Positions 41,103 through 50,170 of a DNA stretch of 64,000 bases are shown here, piece after piece. The translations under genes and the position numbers were made by a program. Location: the NCBI GenBank assembly GCA_027531565.1, contig JAPZSB010000010.1, positions 1 to 64,000 on the forward strand. The letters are read 5' to 3'. Position 1 is the first letter of the stretch, and each line of letters starts with the position of its first letter. The notes beneath the pieces were generated by a model. It saw only the letters and a list, made by a program, of their open reading frames with translations, made no database searches and was not told the origin of the DNA. This stretch comes from Beijerinckiaceae bacterium (lineage in GTDB: Bacteria > Pseudomonadota > Alphaproteobacteria > Rhizobiales > Beijerinckiaceae).

Positions 41103-42222
41103 ATGCGGACGGAAATCGAAGCGATGGTCGAGGCCATCCAGCAGTCTGTCGGGCTGCTGAGGAGGCATCTTTGACTGGGACAAGTCGACCAGGCGGCTCC
41201 AGGAGCTGAACACCCGGGTGGAAGATCCGGATTTCTGGAACGATTCGACATCGGCGCAGAAGGTCATGCGCGAGCGGACCGATCTCGAATACAAGCTCAA
41301 TTCGCTGGCCAAGCTCGAGCGCGATCTCGAGGATGCGATCACGCTGATCGAACTCGGCGAGGCCGAGGGCGACCAGGCGACGGTCGACGAGGGCGAGAGC
41401 CAGATCCGCGCGCTGGAGGGCGAGGCGGCCAAGCGTCAGGTCGAGGCCCTGCTGTCCGGCGAGGCCGATGCCAATGACACCTATATCGAAGTGCATTCGG
41501 GCGCCGGCGGGACCGAAAGCCAGGACTGGGCCTCGATGCTGCTGCGCATGTATACGCGCTGGGCGGAGCGTTCCGGCTTCAAGGTCGAGGTGATGGAAGT
41601 CTCCGACGGCGAAGAAGCGGGGATCAAGTCCGCGACCCTGCTGGTCAAGGGGCGCAATGCCTATGGCTGGGCCAAGACCGAGGCCGGCGTGCACCGGCTC
41701 GTCCGCATCTCGCCCTATGATTCCAATGCCCGGCGGCATACAAGCTTCGCCTCGGTGACGGTCTACCCGGTTGTCGACGATTCGATCCAGGTCGATCTCA
41801 AGGAAAGCGATGTCCGCGTCGACCTGATGCGCGCGCAGGGCGCCGGCGGCCAGAACGTCAACAAGGTGGAATCCGCGGTCCGCCTTGTCCATCTGCCCAC
41901 CGGCATCATGGTCATGAGCCAGACGAGCCGGTCGCAGCACCAGAACCGCGAACTTGCCTGGAAGATGCTGCGGGCCCGCTTGTATGAGCTCGAGCTCAAG
42001 AAGCGCGAGGAAGCGGCGGCGGCCGAGCAGGCCAACAAGACCGATATCGGCTGGGGCCACCAGATCCGGTCCTACGTGCTGCAACCGTACCAGCTCGTGA
42101 AGGACCTGCGCACCGGCGTCACTTCGGGAACTCCGTCGGACGTGCTCGATGGCAATCTCGGCCCGTTCATCGAAGCTGCCCTTGCCAACAAGGTCGTCGG
42201 CGATGTCGGGGATGTCGAGTAA
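41103..42222 (+). CDS. prfB: Peptide chain release factor 2, with programmed +1 frameshift
   Basis: RF2 recognises UGA and UAA. The first 23 codons from ATG 41103 ([20 protein letters not shown]...) end at an in-frame TGA (41172-41174); reading shifts +1 to GAC at 41173 and continues to 42222, giving 372 aa. The GGQ peptide-release motif is at 248-250 (GAGGQNVNK). The codon-recognition tripeptide is SPY ([14 protein letters not shown]) rather than SPF. E. coli RF2 is 365 aa, so length is normal. A start at 41218 would lose the N-terminal domain and is wrong. Confidence 0.96.
41160..41175 (+). promoter_or_regulatory. RF2 autoregulatory frameshift site
   Basis: AGGAGG (41160-41165), a three-base spacer CAT, then CTTTGAC (41169-41175). 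This is the classic prfB arrangement: an internal Shine-Dalgarno pulls the ribosome forward while CUU slips on UUU when the UGA waits for RF2. Low RF2 therefore raises RF2 synthesis. Confidence 0.95.
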
Positions 42223-42234
42223 GGCCGGGGTGGT

Positions 42235-43620
42235 TCAGCGCGGCTGCGCGGCCATCAGGGCCTGCGCCCGGACATAGCGCATCGGGTCGGTCGCATCGTC
42301 ATCCACCCGCACCTCGTAATGGAGATGCGGACCGGTGGAGCGGCCGGTCGATCCGACATGGCCGAGCACGGCACCCTTTTCGATCGTGTCGCCTTCGTGG
42401 ACGGCGATCATCGAGAGATGGGCATAGCGCGTGCTGATGCCGAAGCCATGGTCGATCTCGACCATCCGGCCATAGCCGCCATTCGGCCCGGCCTCGATGA
42501 TCTTGCCGCTGGCCACGGCCCGCACCGGCGTGCCGGTGGGGGCGCGGAAATCGATGCCGGAATGCAGGGCAGGGCTCCGCGTGAACGGGTCCATCCGCGT
42601 TCCGAAGCTGGATGTGATGTCGAATTTTTCCCCGAGCGGGCGGCCGACGGGCAGCGCCTTGATGACCTGCCGGGCGTGGCGGGCCTGATCGAGCGCGCTT
42701 TCGACGCGACCGAAGAGGAAGTCGAAACTGGCGGGGGCCTCGGCGGTTGCGGCGGGAAGCCACGGGCCGCCCATATCCGAACCGCCCTGATCCGCCGAGA
42801 CATCGCGCAGGTGCAGGCTGTCGAGCGGCGCCGGGCGCCGGATGGCCGGCATGGAAAGACTGCTCTTGCCGAACCGGCCGGGATCCAGCCCCAGCGCACT
42901 CACCATCCGGCGGGATTGCAAGACCTGTGCGCCGGCGGTTTCCTCGATGGCGACGAGGACGCCCATCTGGGTGGCCTCGACGCGTTCGGCCCGCCGTTCG
43001 ACCTCCTGCACGACGCCGTGCATCGGACCTTTCGGCAGGGTATCGGCGGGCCGCACGGGCGGAACCGGCGCCGGCTCGACCGGCATCGGCTTGGCGCGAC
43101 GCTCGGTGACCGGCGCGAAAGACAGGGCCGAACCGCCGAGGGTCGGCGGTGACGGGTTGAGGAAATCCGGGAGCGTGGCGGCCGGAGCGGGATTGTCCGG
43201 GCGGGCAAGGCCGGCCTTCTCGGCACGGGCGGCGAGATCCGCCATCATCACCGCGCGGGCCTCCAGTTCGGCCTGCCGCGCGACGAGGCTGGCCACGCGA
43301 TCCTCGATCGTCTCCTGGCTCTGGACCTGCTTGGCGGTGATCCGGTCGATCCGGGCGCGCAATTCGAGGATGCGATCCTCGTAGGCGTAGTGCACCCGGC
43401 GTTGCCCCGAGACGAGGGAGACCACGACATCATCCCTGAGGACCAGATAGAGCGTCGCGAACAGGTACCAGGCCAGCAGGACGAGCGTCAGCCCGCCGAT
43501 GGCCATCACCGTGCGGTCGCCGAGTTCGATGATGCGGGGGGATCCGCCACCCCGGATCACGAACGCGAATCGTGCCCGGGAATTGGCCAGCGGGTCGGAA
43601 GCCGGAATGCGCACACTCAT
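42235..43620 (-). CDS. M23 (LytM) family metallopeptidase
   Basis: A 461-aa murein peptidase-like protein. A transmembrane helix (about 40-62) anchors it; a coiled coil (about 85-135) and a Pro-rich linker lead to the C-terminal LytM domain (about 335-445) with zinc motifs HSGIDFRAP and HLHYEV. All four ligands (His, Asp in HxxxD, His-x-His) are present, so it may be an active endopeptidase rather than only an activator. Start ATG 43620; a TTG lies at 43641. It runs convergent with prfB, 12 bp away. A CtrA-like site is upstream. Confidence 0.88.
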   Translation of the reverse strand: MSVRIPASDPLANSRARFAFVIRGGGSPRIIELGDRTVMAIGGLTLVLLAWYLFATLYLVLRDDVVVSLVSGQRRVHYAYEDRILELRARIDRITAKQVQSQETIEDRVASLVARQAELEARAVMMADLAARAEKAGLARPDNPAPAATLPDFLNPSPPTLGGSALSFAPVTERRAKPMPVEPAPVPPVRPADTLPKGPMHGVVQEVERRAERVEATQMGVLVAIEETAGAQVLQSRRMVSALGLDPGRFGKSSLSMPAIRRPAPLDSLHLRDVSADQGGSDMGGPWLPAATAEAPASFDFLFGRVESALDQARHARQVIKALPVGRPLGEKFDITSSFGTRMDPFTRSPALHSGIDFRAPTGTPVRAVASGKIIEAGPNGGYGRMVEIDHGFGISTRYAHLSMIAVHEGDTIEKGAVLGHVGSTGRSTGPHLHYEVRVDDDATDPMRYVRAQALMAAQPR

Positions 43621-43675
43621 CTGGATCGAGGCCCTGATCAACGCGGGAACTGGGATCGATCATGGACGATTAAGG

Positions 43676-43690
43676 TTAATGATGCCCTAA
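43676..43690. promoter_or_regulatory. CtrA-like box upstream of the M23 peptidase
   Basis: TTAA (43676-43679), seven bases, CTAA (43687-43690) matches the TTAA-N7-TTAA CtrA consensus at seven of eight positions, 56 bp before the start of the leftward M23 gene. A further TTAA is at 43670-43673. Binding is inferred, not shown. Confidence 0.35.
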
Positions 43691-43746
43691 GCCTGCAACC
43701 TTGAGTTGAGGTTTCCCGGGTTTCTCGTCCGGTTCATGGCGGTTCG

Positions 43747-43766
43747 GGGCCTGCCGCGGGGCAGGC
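43747..43766 (-). terminator. Probable bcp terminator hairpin
   Basis: GGCCTGCC (43747-43754) and GGCAGGCC (43759-43766) with loop GCGG lie 20 bp beyond the bcp stop on its strand. No T-run follows, so factor-dependent termination is likely. Confidence 0.5.
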
Positions 43767-43785
43767 CTCCGTCGTCTTGCGTGGT

Positions 43786-44262
43786 TCAGAGCGCCCGGGC
43801 GGCCGCGAGGACTTCGGCCGCGTGGCCGGGCACCTTCACCTTGGACCAGACCTTCGCGATTCGGCCGTCCCGGCCGATCAGGAAGGTCGTGCGTTCGACG
43901 CCCATGTACTTGCGGCCATACATGCTCTTCTCGACCCAGACGCCATAGGCCTCGAGCATGGCCTTGCTCTCGTCCGAGGCGAGGGCGAAGCCGAGGTCAT
44001 ATTTCTTCTTGAACTTGTCATGGCTGGCCGCGCTGTCCGGCGACACGCCGATGATCTCGGTATCCGCTGCGGCAAAATCGGCGCGCAAGGCGTTGAAATC
44101 CTTGGCTTCCATGGTGCAGCCCGAGGTGTCGTCCTTCGGGTAGAAATAGAGCACCAGCTTCCTGCCGGCGGCCGTGGCGAGCGACAGCGTGCTGCCGCCA
44201 TCACCCGGCAGCGAGAAATCCGGGGCGCGATCGCCTGCCTGCAACGCTGCATGAGCTGTCAT
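43786..44262 (-). CDS. bcp: Thioredoxin-dependent peroxiredoxin, Bcp type
   Basis: A 158-aa peroxiredoxin that reduces hydrogen peroxide and organic peroxides. The peroxidatic Cys49 lies in YPKDDTSGCTMEAKDF. The resolving cysteine five residues later in many Bcp proteins is replaced by Asp here, and there is no other cysteine, so it works as a one-Cys enzyme with an external thiol. The ATG at 44262 has GGAAG at good distance. Transcribed alone to the left. Confidence 0.92.
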   Translation of the reverse strand: MTAHAALQAGDRAPDFSLPGDGGSTLSLATAAGRKLVLYFYPKDDTSGCTMEAKDFNALRADFAAADTEIIGVSPDSAASHDKFKKKYDLGFALASDESKAMLEAYGVWVEKSMYGRKYMGVERTTFLIGRDGRIAKVWSKVKVPGHAAEVLAAARAL

Positions 44263-44557
44263 GGGGTCTTCCTTCACGTGATCTACGGATCGGGGGAGGA
44301 TCATTGACGATCCACGCTCCACATGGCGCGCAGGACCGGACTTGGCGAGGGGCCGGGGGGCGCCCGGTCCATGATTTCGACGTGTTTGATGTGCATAGAC
44401 CGTGGCAATTGCGCCCGATCAAGCCCCGATGGCTTTGTCGCCGGCGCAACCTTGCTATGGACTATACCTTGGACCTGCGGGGATTGCCGGAGACAGAGCC
44501 GCGTTGACGTTCGAGCCGACCCAGACAGACACGACATCCGCCGTGGCGGATGCCGGG

Positions 44558-47500
44558 ATGCCGGTGCCCCGGCGTCGCCTTGGCCTGCTCGGCTGGTGCA
44601 CCGCCACGCTCGCAGGCCTGCTCGTCATGGCTCTGGCCGGTGCAGGCATCCTGGTCTGGATGGTCCAGAAGGACCGCAATTCCGCGTTTCTCCGCGAGCA
44701 GCTGCTCGGTGCGCTCGGCACCGGACTCGGGACGGATCATGCCCTGTCCGTGGCCGAGGCCGGCCTGCGCTTTGCCGGGCTGACCTCGACCTTCTCGATC
44801 GGCCGGCTGGCAATCGCCAACCCAAGCAGCGGCGCCGAGGCCGATCTCGAATCGGTCGAGGTCGAGGTACCGACCTTCTCGCTCTGGCGCCAGCGGCCGC
44901 TGCCCACTTCGGTGCGCCTGCAAGGGGTTCGGCTGGTCATGCCGGCCACGGCGCCGGAGGCCAACCCGCTGGCGGCCAGCGAGGCGCTGACGCTGTTCCG
45001 CGCCGTTCTCGCCGGCGCGCATTTTGCCGCTTCGGGCCAGGACCCGACCTTCCGGAACCTCCAGCGGATCGAGGGGCGGGACATCGCGCTGTTCCAGCGG
45101 CAGGCCGACGGCCGGATCCTGCCGATCCAGCAGGGCCTGCGCGTCGAGGTCACGCGGGATGGCGAGGACCAGATCGCCGCACGCCTCTCGAAGGAAGGGA
45201 CGCCGTTCTCGCTGGCGCTGAAGGCCTCGTCCCGGGCGCTGGCCGATGGCGGACGGATGATGGTGCTCGAATCCGGCGAGGTCGAGCTGAGAGCCGTCCA
45301 GACCCTGGCGGCCGGGGATTTCGGCGGGCTCGACCCCCGCATGAAGCTGCGGCTGGCCTTGCATTCGCGCGTCAATGCCGAAGGGGCGCTCATCGAGAAG
45401 GGGGCCCGTTTCCATGCCTATGGCGGGCAGGTCCAGCCGCCGGACAGGGACATGGCGCCGTTCCTCCTGGACGAGGCCTCCATCGACCTGCGCGTGCGGG
45501 CCGATTCGCCGGATATCCTGCTTGACCGGATCCGGATCCGCTTCAACGAGACCCATCTCGTGCTTGGCGGGCGGCTCTCGCCGCGGCCGGAGGGCGATCG
45601 TGGCCTGTCGCTGTCGCTCCGGGCGGAGCGCGCCGAGATCGACCGCCTTTCCCCCGGCGAGGCGCCGATCGTGCTCGATGCCGCCGAACTCGACGCGCTG
45701 GTCGCGCCCGACCTCCGCAGCCTGCGTGTCGATCGGTTGCAGGTCCGGGAGGATGAGGGCCAGGTCACCCTGAGCGGCCTCTATTCGCTCGATAATGGCG
45801 GCCTCGTGGAAAACCGGGTCGAGGCCGACAATCTCGAGATCCGCAAGGCCCTGAGGATCTGGCCGGTCTGGGTTGCGCCGCCGGTCCGGCGCTGGCTGAT
45901 CGAGCATGCGGAAGCGGGGCGCCTGGCCCAGCTCCGGCTCGACCTGCGGCTGGCCGGGCAGGCGCTCGAGGATGCCAACAACCACAAGCCGATCCCGGAT
46001 GATTCGCTGCGGGCCACCTATCGGCTGGAAGGCGTGACCCTGCGGCCGTTGAGGGATGCATCCGCGCTGACCGCGCTCAATGGCAATGGTCGGGTGTCGG
46101 GGCAGAAGACCGATGCCGTGATTGAAACGGCAATTGTCGAGCCGCAGGCCGGCCAGCGTTTCACCCTGAAGGATGCCCGCCTCTCGGTGGCCAACACCGC
46201 CGTGCGGCCGTCCATTCTCGAGATGACGATCCCCGCGGAAGGCCGGCTCGACGCGCTGATGGCCTTTCTGTCAGCACCGTCCTTGCGGGACCTGTCCGGC
46301 CTGCCGCCGGAAGCGGGGGTGACCGAGGGGCAGTTTTCCGGCCTTGCCACGGTTTCGCTGCCGCTCATCAACAATCCGCCGCCGAAAGACGTCCGTGCCG
46401 AGTTCCGGGCCGACCTCCGGCAGGTGAGCATCGACAATATCGTCCGGAACGAGCGGCTGGAGGGTGGCAATTTCACCCTGCTGACCCGGAACGGCGCGCT
46501 GACCCTGCGCGGCGAGGCACGGCTCTTCGGCGTGCCGCAGCAGATCGAGGTCAAATCCGAACCGGGGCGGCCGGGACAGGCTGTCGCCAAGGCCAGCTTG
46601 GACGAGACCGTGCTCGCTCGCCGGGGCATCGATGTGCGGGGCCTCGTGCAGGGGCCACTGCAATCCACGGTCACGCTTCCGCTTTCCAAGCAGGCCACCA
46701 GTTTCGATGTCGAGATCGACCTCGCCAAGGCGCGGATCGAATCCGGCATTCCCGGCCTCGCCAAGCGGGCCGGCCAGCCCGGCCGGACCAAGTTCACTGT
46801 CGTCAGCCGGCCCGATGGCACCTGGCTCGATAATCTCGAACTCGATCTCGCGCCGGCTTCCTTGCGGGGCCGGGTGGAGCTGCTGCGCGACGGGCAGTTC
46901 GCCAAGGCGGATTTCAGCACGTTCAAGCTTTCCGGCGGCGACAATGCGCGCCTGCTGGCCGAGCGCCAGCGCGGTGTGACGCGCCTTGCGCTGCGCGGTA
47001 ATTCCTTTGACCTGCGGCCGTTCCTGCGCGGCTTCCAGGCCGGCAAGATCGAGGACGGCCGGCCGGCCGATGCCAAGCCACCGGATTTCGATCTGGACCT
47101 GCAATCCACGGTGCTGATCGGTTTCAACGGCGAGTTGATGAGCGGTGTCGAGACCCGGATGGCCCGCCGGCAGGGCCGGCTGACCCAGCTTGTGCTCAGG
47201 GGGCAGTTCGGTGCTGCTGCTGTCACGGCCTCGAGCCTCGAGGGGCAACGCGAGACAACCCTGATCAATGCGACGTCGCAGGATGGCGGCGCGCTGCTCC
47301 GGTTCCTCGACATCTATGGAAAGGCCTATGGCGGCCGGATGGCAGCGGAAATCCTTGTCGGTGCCCAGACCCAGCAGGGCGTGGTGCAGCTGAGGGATTT
47401 CGTGATCCGGGGCGAGAGCGCCTTGCGGCAGGTCGGGGCCAGCGGCCGTACGATTTCCGCGACGCAGAGCCTCGGCGAGGAGGTGCCTTTTACCAAGATG

Positions 47501-47869
47501 CGGGCCGATTTCGCCCGCCGGCCGGGGCGGCTCGACCTGCGCGAGGCAGTGATGTGGGGCGGGCAGCTGGGCGGAACGCTCGAGGGAAGCCTCGATTACG
47601 CGGCGGATCGCGTCGATCTGAAAGGCGTGTTCGTGCCGGCCTATGCGCTGAACAATTTCTTCGCCAGCGTGCCGCTGCTCGGCCCCATTCTCGGCGGGGC
47701 GCAATATGAGGGGCTGTTCGCGGTGCCCTTCGTGATTTCCGGCCGGGCCAGCGCGCCGGTCATGCGGATCAACCCGGTTTCGGCCATCGCGCCGGGTTTC
47801 CTGCGCAAGCTGTTCGAAATCCAGCGCGAGGGCGGGGGCAATGCCCCGGCCCTGAACCGGGCGAACTGA
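44558..47869 (+). CDS. Large AsmA-like/DUF3971 envelope protein
   Basis: About 1,103 aa from ATG 44558; the frame is open from GTG 44402, and a TTG at 44504 is also possible. An N-terminal basic patch and transmembrane helix (RRRLGLLGWCTATLAGLLVMALAGAGILVW) anchor it in the inner membrane. The rest is a long run of amphipathic beta strands typical of YhdP/AsmA-type proteins (DUF3971 and AsmA-like C-terminal region, with GTLEGSLDYAADRVDLKGVFVPAYALNNFFASVPLLGPIL near the end, here split: GTLEGSLDYAADRVDL then YALNNFFASVPLLG). The family is proposed to move phospholipids between membranes. It converges on tyrS with 9 bp between. Confidence 0.85.
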   Translation: MPVPRRRLGLLGWCTATLAGLLVMALAGAGILVWMVQKDRNSAFLREQLLGALGTGLGTDHALSVAEAGLRFAGLTSTFSIGRLAIANPSSGAEADLESVEVEVPTFSLWRQRPLPTSVRLQGVRLVMPATAPEANPLAASEALTLFRAVLAGAHFAASGQDPTFRNLQRIEGRDIALFQRQADGRILPIQQGLRVEVTRDGEDQIAARLSKEGTPFSLALKASSRALADGGRMMVLESGEVELRAVQTLAAGDFGGLDPRMKLRLALHSRVNAEGALIEKGARFHAYGGQVQPPDRDMAPFLLDEASIDLRVRADSPDILLDRIRIRFNETHLVLGGRLSPRPEGDRGLSLSLRAERAEIDRLSPGEAPIVLDAAELDALVAPDLRSLRVDRLQVREDEGQVTLSGLYSLDNGGLVENRVEADNLEIRKALRIWPVWVAPPVRRWLIEHAEAGRLAQLRLDLRLAGQALEDANNHKPIPDDSLRATYRLEGVTLRPLRDASALTALNGNGRVSGQKTDAVIETAIVEPQAGQRFTLKDARLSVANTAVRPSILEMTIPAEGRLDALMAFLSAPSLRDLSGLPPEAGVTEGQFSGLATVSLPLINNPPPKDVRAEFRADLRQVSIDNIVRNERLEGGNFTLLTRNGALTLRGEARLFGVPQQIEVKSEPGRPGQAVAKASLDETVLARRGIDVRGLVQGPLQSTVTLPLSKQATSFDVEIDLAKARIESGIPGLAKRAGQPGRTKFTVVSRPDGTWLDNLELDLAPASLRGRVELLRDGQFAKADFSTFKLSGGDNARLLAERQRGVTRLALRGNSFDLRPFLRGFQAGKIEDGRPADAKPPDFDLDLQSTVLIGFNGELMSGVETRMARRQGRLTQLVLRGQFGAAAVTASSLEGQRETTLINATSQDGGALLRFLDIYGKAYGGRMAAEILVGAQTQQGVVQLRDFVIRGESALRQVGASGRTISATQSLGEEVPFTKMRADFARRPGRLDLREAVMWGGQLGGTLEGSLDYAADRVDLKGVFVPAYALNNFFASVPLLGPILGGAQYEGLFAVPFVISGRASAPVMRINPVSAIAPGFLRKLFEIQREGGGNAPALNRAN

Positions 47870-47878
47870 ACCGGGCCG

Positions 47879-49132
47879 TCAGGCCGGACGCACCAGCACG
47901 TGCTTCTTCTTGCCGAAGGACAGCTTGATCGCGCCGGCCTGCGTGGCATCGGCAAGCGTTAGCATCTGGCCGATATCGGTGACCACGACATCGTTGACGC
48001 GCAGGCCACCGCTCTGCACCTGCCGCCGCGCCTCGCCATTCGAGGCGACAAGGCCGGCCCGGACGAAGGCGTTGAGTACGCCGAGCCCGGCCTTCAGCTC
48101 GGCTTCGGGAATATCGATGCCCGGCAGGTCCGCCGCCGTGCCGCCGGCCTCGAAGGTGGTGCGCGCGGTTTCCGCTGCGGCTTCGGCCGCCTCGCGGCCA
48201 TGCATCAGCGCCGTGGCCTCGGTGGCGAGCACTTTCTTCGCCTCGTTGATCTCGGCGCCGGCCAGCGCCTCGAGCCGGGCGATCTCGTCGAGCGGAAGGA
48301 AGGTGAAGAGGCGCAGGAAGCGGCCGACATCCGCATCCTCGGTATTGCGCCAGAACTGCCAGTAGTCATAGGCCGAGAGCATGCCGGCATCGAGCCAGAC
48401 CGCGCCGGCGGCGGTCTTGCCCATCTTGGCGCCGGAGGCCGTCGTCAGCAGCGGGCAGGTCAGGGCATGGAGCTGCGGCGTGCCCATGCGGCGGCCGAGA
48501 TCGATGCCGTTGACGATGTTGCCCCACTGGTCCGACCCGCCCATCTGCAGGTTGCAGCCGTAGCGGCGCGACAATTCCACGAAGTCGTAGGATTGCAGCA
48601 GCATGTAGTTGAATTCGATGAAGGAAAGTTCGTTCTCGCGTTCGAGCCGGAGCTTCACCGAATCCATTGAGAGCATGCGGTTGACCGAGAAATGGCGGCC
48701 GACATCGCGCAGGAACTCGATATAGTTCAGCGGGGCGAGCCATTCGGCATTGTCGGTCATCACCGCCTTGCCGGGGCCGAAATCAAGGAACTTGGCGAAG
48801 GTCTTGCGGATCTCGGCCTTGTTGGCGTCGATCTGCTCGATCGTCAGGATCTTGCGCGTCTCGTCCTTGCCGGAGGGGTCGCCCACGCGGGTGGTGCCGC
48901 CACCCATCAGCGCGATCGGCGTATTGCCGGTGCGCTGGAGCCAGCTCAGCATCATGATCGAGATCAGATGGCCGACATGGAGCGAGGGGGCGGTGCAGTC
49001 ATAACCGACATAGGCGACCGCCTTGCCCTTGGCCGCCAACGCGTCGAGGCTGGCAAAGTCCGAGCATTGGTGGACATAGCCGCGCGCCATCAGGGTCTGG
49101 AGGAAATCGGATTGCGGTCTGAACTCGCTCAT
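47879..49132 (-). CDS. tyrS: Tyrosyl-tRNA synthetase
   Basis: A 417-aa class I synthetase. The HIGH-like motif is His52-Val-Gly-His55 (LHVGH), the KMSKS loop is AKMGKTAAG (about 245), and the tyrosine-binding Tyr/Asp and [10 protein letters not shown] segment are present. The C-terminal S4 RNA-binding domain runs from about 350 ([15 protein letters not shown]). Length is standard. No T-box or similar leader is seen upstream. Confidence 0.96.
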   Translation of the reverse strand: MSEFRPQSDFLQTLMARGYVHQCSDFASLDALAAKGKAVAYVGYDCTAPSLHVGHLISIMMLSWLQRTGNTPIALMGGGTTRVGDPSGKDETRKILTIEQIDANKAEIRKTFAKFLDFGPGKAVMTDNAEWLAPLNYIEFLRDVGRHFSVNRMLSMDSVKLRLERENELSFIEFNYMLLQSYDFVELSRRYGCNLQMGGSDQWGNIVNGIDLGRRMGTPQLHALTCPLLTTASGAKMGKTAAGAVWLDAGMLSAYDYWQFWRNTEDADVGRFLRLFTFLPLDEIARLEALAGAEINEAKKVLATEATALMHGREAAEAAAETARTTFEAGGTAADLPGIDIPEAELKAGLGVLNAFVRAGLVASNGEARRQVQSGGLRVNDVVVTDIGQMLTLADATQAGAIKLSFGKKKHVLVRPA

Positions 49133-49225
49133 CTCGGCACCATGTCGTTGTCTGGTTGGGTCGCTACAGCAAGGCCCTCGAAATGAAAAGGGCGCGTCTT
49201 TTCGTTCAAGCGCCGTGCGGAACGG

Positions 49226-49248
49226 AAAAGGGCGGCTCGCGGCCGCCC
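49226..49248 (-). terminator. Terminator downstream of the alpha/beta hydrolase gene
   Basis: GGGCGGC (49230-49236) and GCCGCCC (49242-49248); on the minus strand four T follow. Outer bases GGAAC/GTTCC (49219-49223, 49249-49253) could extend it. It lies about 30 bp after the stop of the hydrolase gene. Confidence 0.75.
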
Positions 49249-49278
49249 GTTCCTGCTTCTGCCGGGGGGGGAGGAGGC

Positions 49279-49929
49279 TCAGTCCTTCACGATCCCCAGC
49301 CGGCGGTCGAGATAGCCGCCGACCGTATCGACCAGCTGGTCGACCCGGTTCTCGAAGAAATGGTTGGCGCCCTCGATGACGGCATGATCGAGCTTCACGC
49401 CCTTCTGCACCTTCACCTTGTCGATCACCGAGATCACCTCGTTGACCGGGGCGACGCGGTCCTTGTCGCCATGGACGAACAGGCCGGAAGACGGGCAGGG
49501 GGCCAGGAAGGAGAAATCGTAGCGGTTGGCCATCGCGGCGATCGAGACGAAGCCCTCGATTTCCGGCCGGCGCATCAGCAGCTGCATGCCGATCCAGGCG
49601 CCGAAGGACACGCCGGCGATCCAGCAGGAGCGGGCATCCGGGTTGACGGCCTGCATCCAGTCCAGAGCGGCGGCGGCATCGGACAATTCGCCGGTGCCAT
49701 GGTCAAACGTGCCTTCCGAGCGGCCGACGCCGCGGAAATTGAACCGCAGCACAGAAAAGCCGCGGTCGAGAAAGGTGTAGAAGAGCTGGTAGACGATCTG
49801 GTTGTTCATCGTCCCGCCGAATTGCGGGTGAGGATGCAGCACGATGGCAATCGGCGCGCCCTTCTTCTTGGCCGGCTGGTAACGCCCTTCCAGACGTCCT
49901 TCGGGCCCGTTGAAGATGACCTCAGGCAT
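49279..49929 (-). CDS. Alpha/beta hydrolase (COG2945-like)
   Basis: A 216-aa small alpha/beta hydrolase. [12 protein letters not shown], the strand [13 protein letters not shown], the nucleophile elbow GVSFGAW, the acid in HGDKDRVAP and the final His in EGANHFF give the expected triad. This set fits the COG2945 group of uncharacterised cytoplasmic hydrolases. The ATG at 49929 has GGAAG five bases ahead. It is transcribed away from the suf promoter. Confidence 0.85.
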   Translation of the reverse strand: MPEVIFNGPEGRLEGRYQPAKKKGAPIAIVLHPHPQFGGTMNNQIVYQLFYTFLDRGFSVLRFNFRGVGRSEGTFDHGTGELSDAAAALDWMQAVNPDARSCWIAGVSFGAWIGMQLLMRRPEIEGFVSIAAMANRYDFSFLAPCPSSGLFVHGDKDRVAPVNEVISVIDKVKVQKGVKLDHAVIEGANHFFENRVDQLVDTVGGYLDRRLGIVKD

Positions 49930-50002
49930 GAATTCTTCCGTCTCCGATGGCGAGGGGGGCGGGGGCGGAGCCCGATTCCTGCCTCGCGCGTGCATGTTGT
50001 GC

Positions 50003-50030
50003 TTGACGGGGCGAGTGCACCCGCTAAGTA
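50003..50030 (+). promoter_or_regulatory. Predicted promoter of the suf operon
   Basis: TTGACG (50003-50008), 16 bases, TAAGTA (50025-50030). Transcription would begin near 50037, just before the palindrome at 50047-50067. Spacing and sequence are good for a housekeeping sigma factor. Confidence 0.55.
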
Positions 50031-50046
50031 ATGAAACGTGGAACGC

Positions 50047-50067
50047 TTCTTAGAATAATTCTAAGAA
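50047..50067. promoter_or_regulatory. Irr-type iron control element (ICE) of the suf operon
   Basis: Arms TTCTTAGAAT (50047-50056) and ATTCTAAGAA (50058-50067) are perfect mirror images around A50057. The core TTAGAA-N3-TTCTAA is the pattern bound by Irr, the haem-responsive iron regulator of Hyphomicrobiales. It starts about ten bases after the predicted transcription start, a repressing position. It is strikingly AT-rich for this genome. Confidence 0.75.
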
Positions 50068-50170
50068 AGGCCGCCGACCGATCAGGCCGAGTGCCGATGG
50101 CGCTGGGCGTTAGCATAGCCCGGCGCGAATTGCGACGTTTTTCGCGCGGGATTGCAGGCAAGAGGGATCC

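Noticed and set aside
41218-42222. RF2 starting at ATG 41218
   Set aside because: The codons before it and the frameshift element show that translation starts at 41103.
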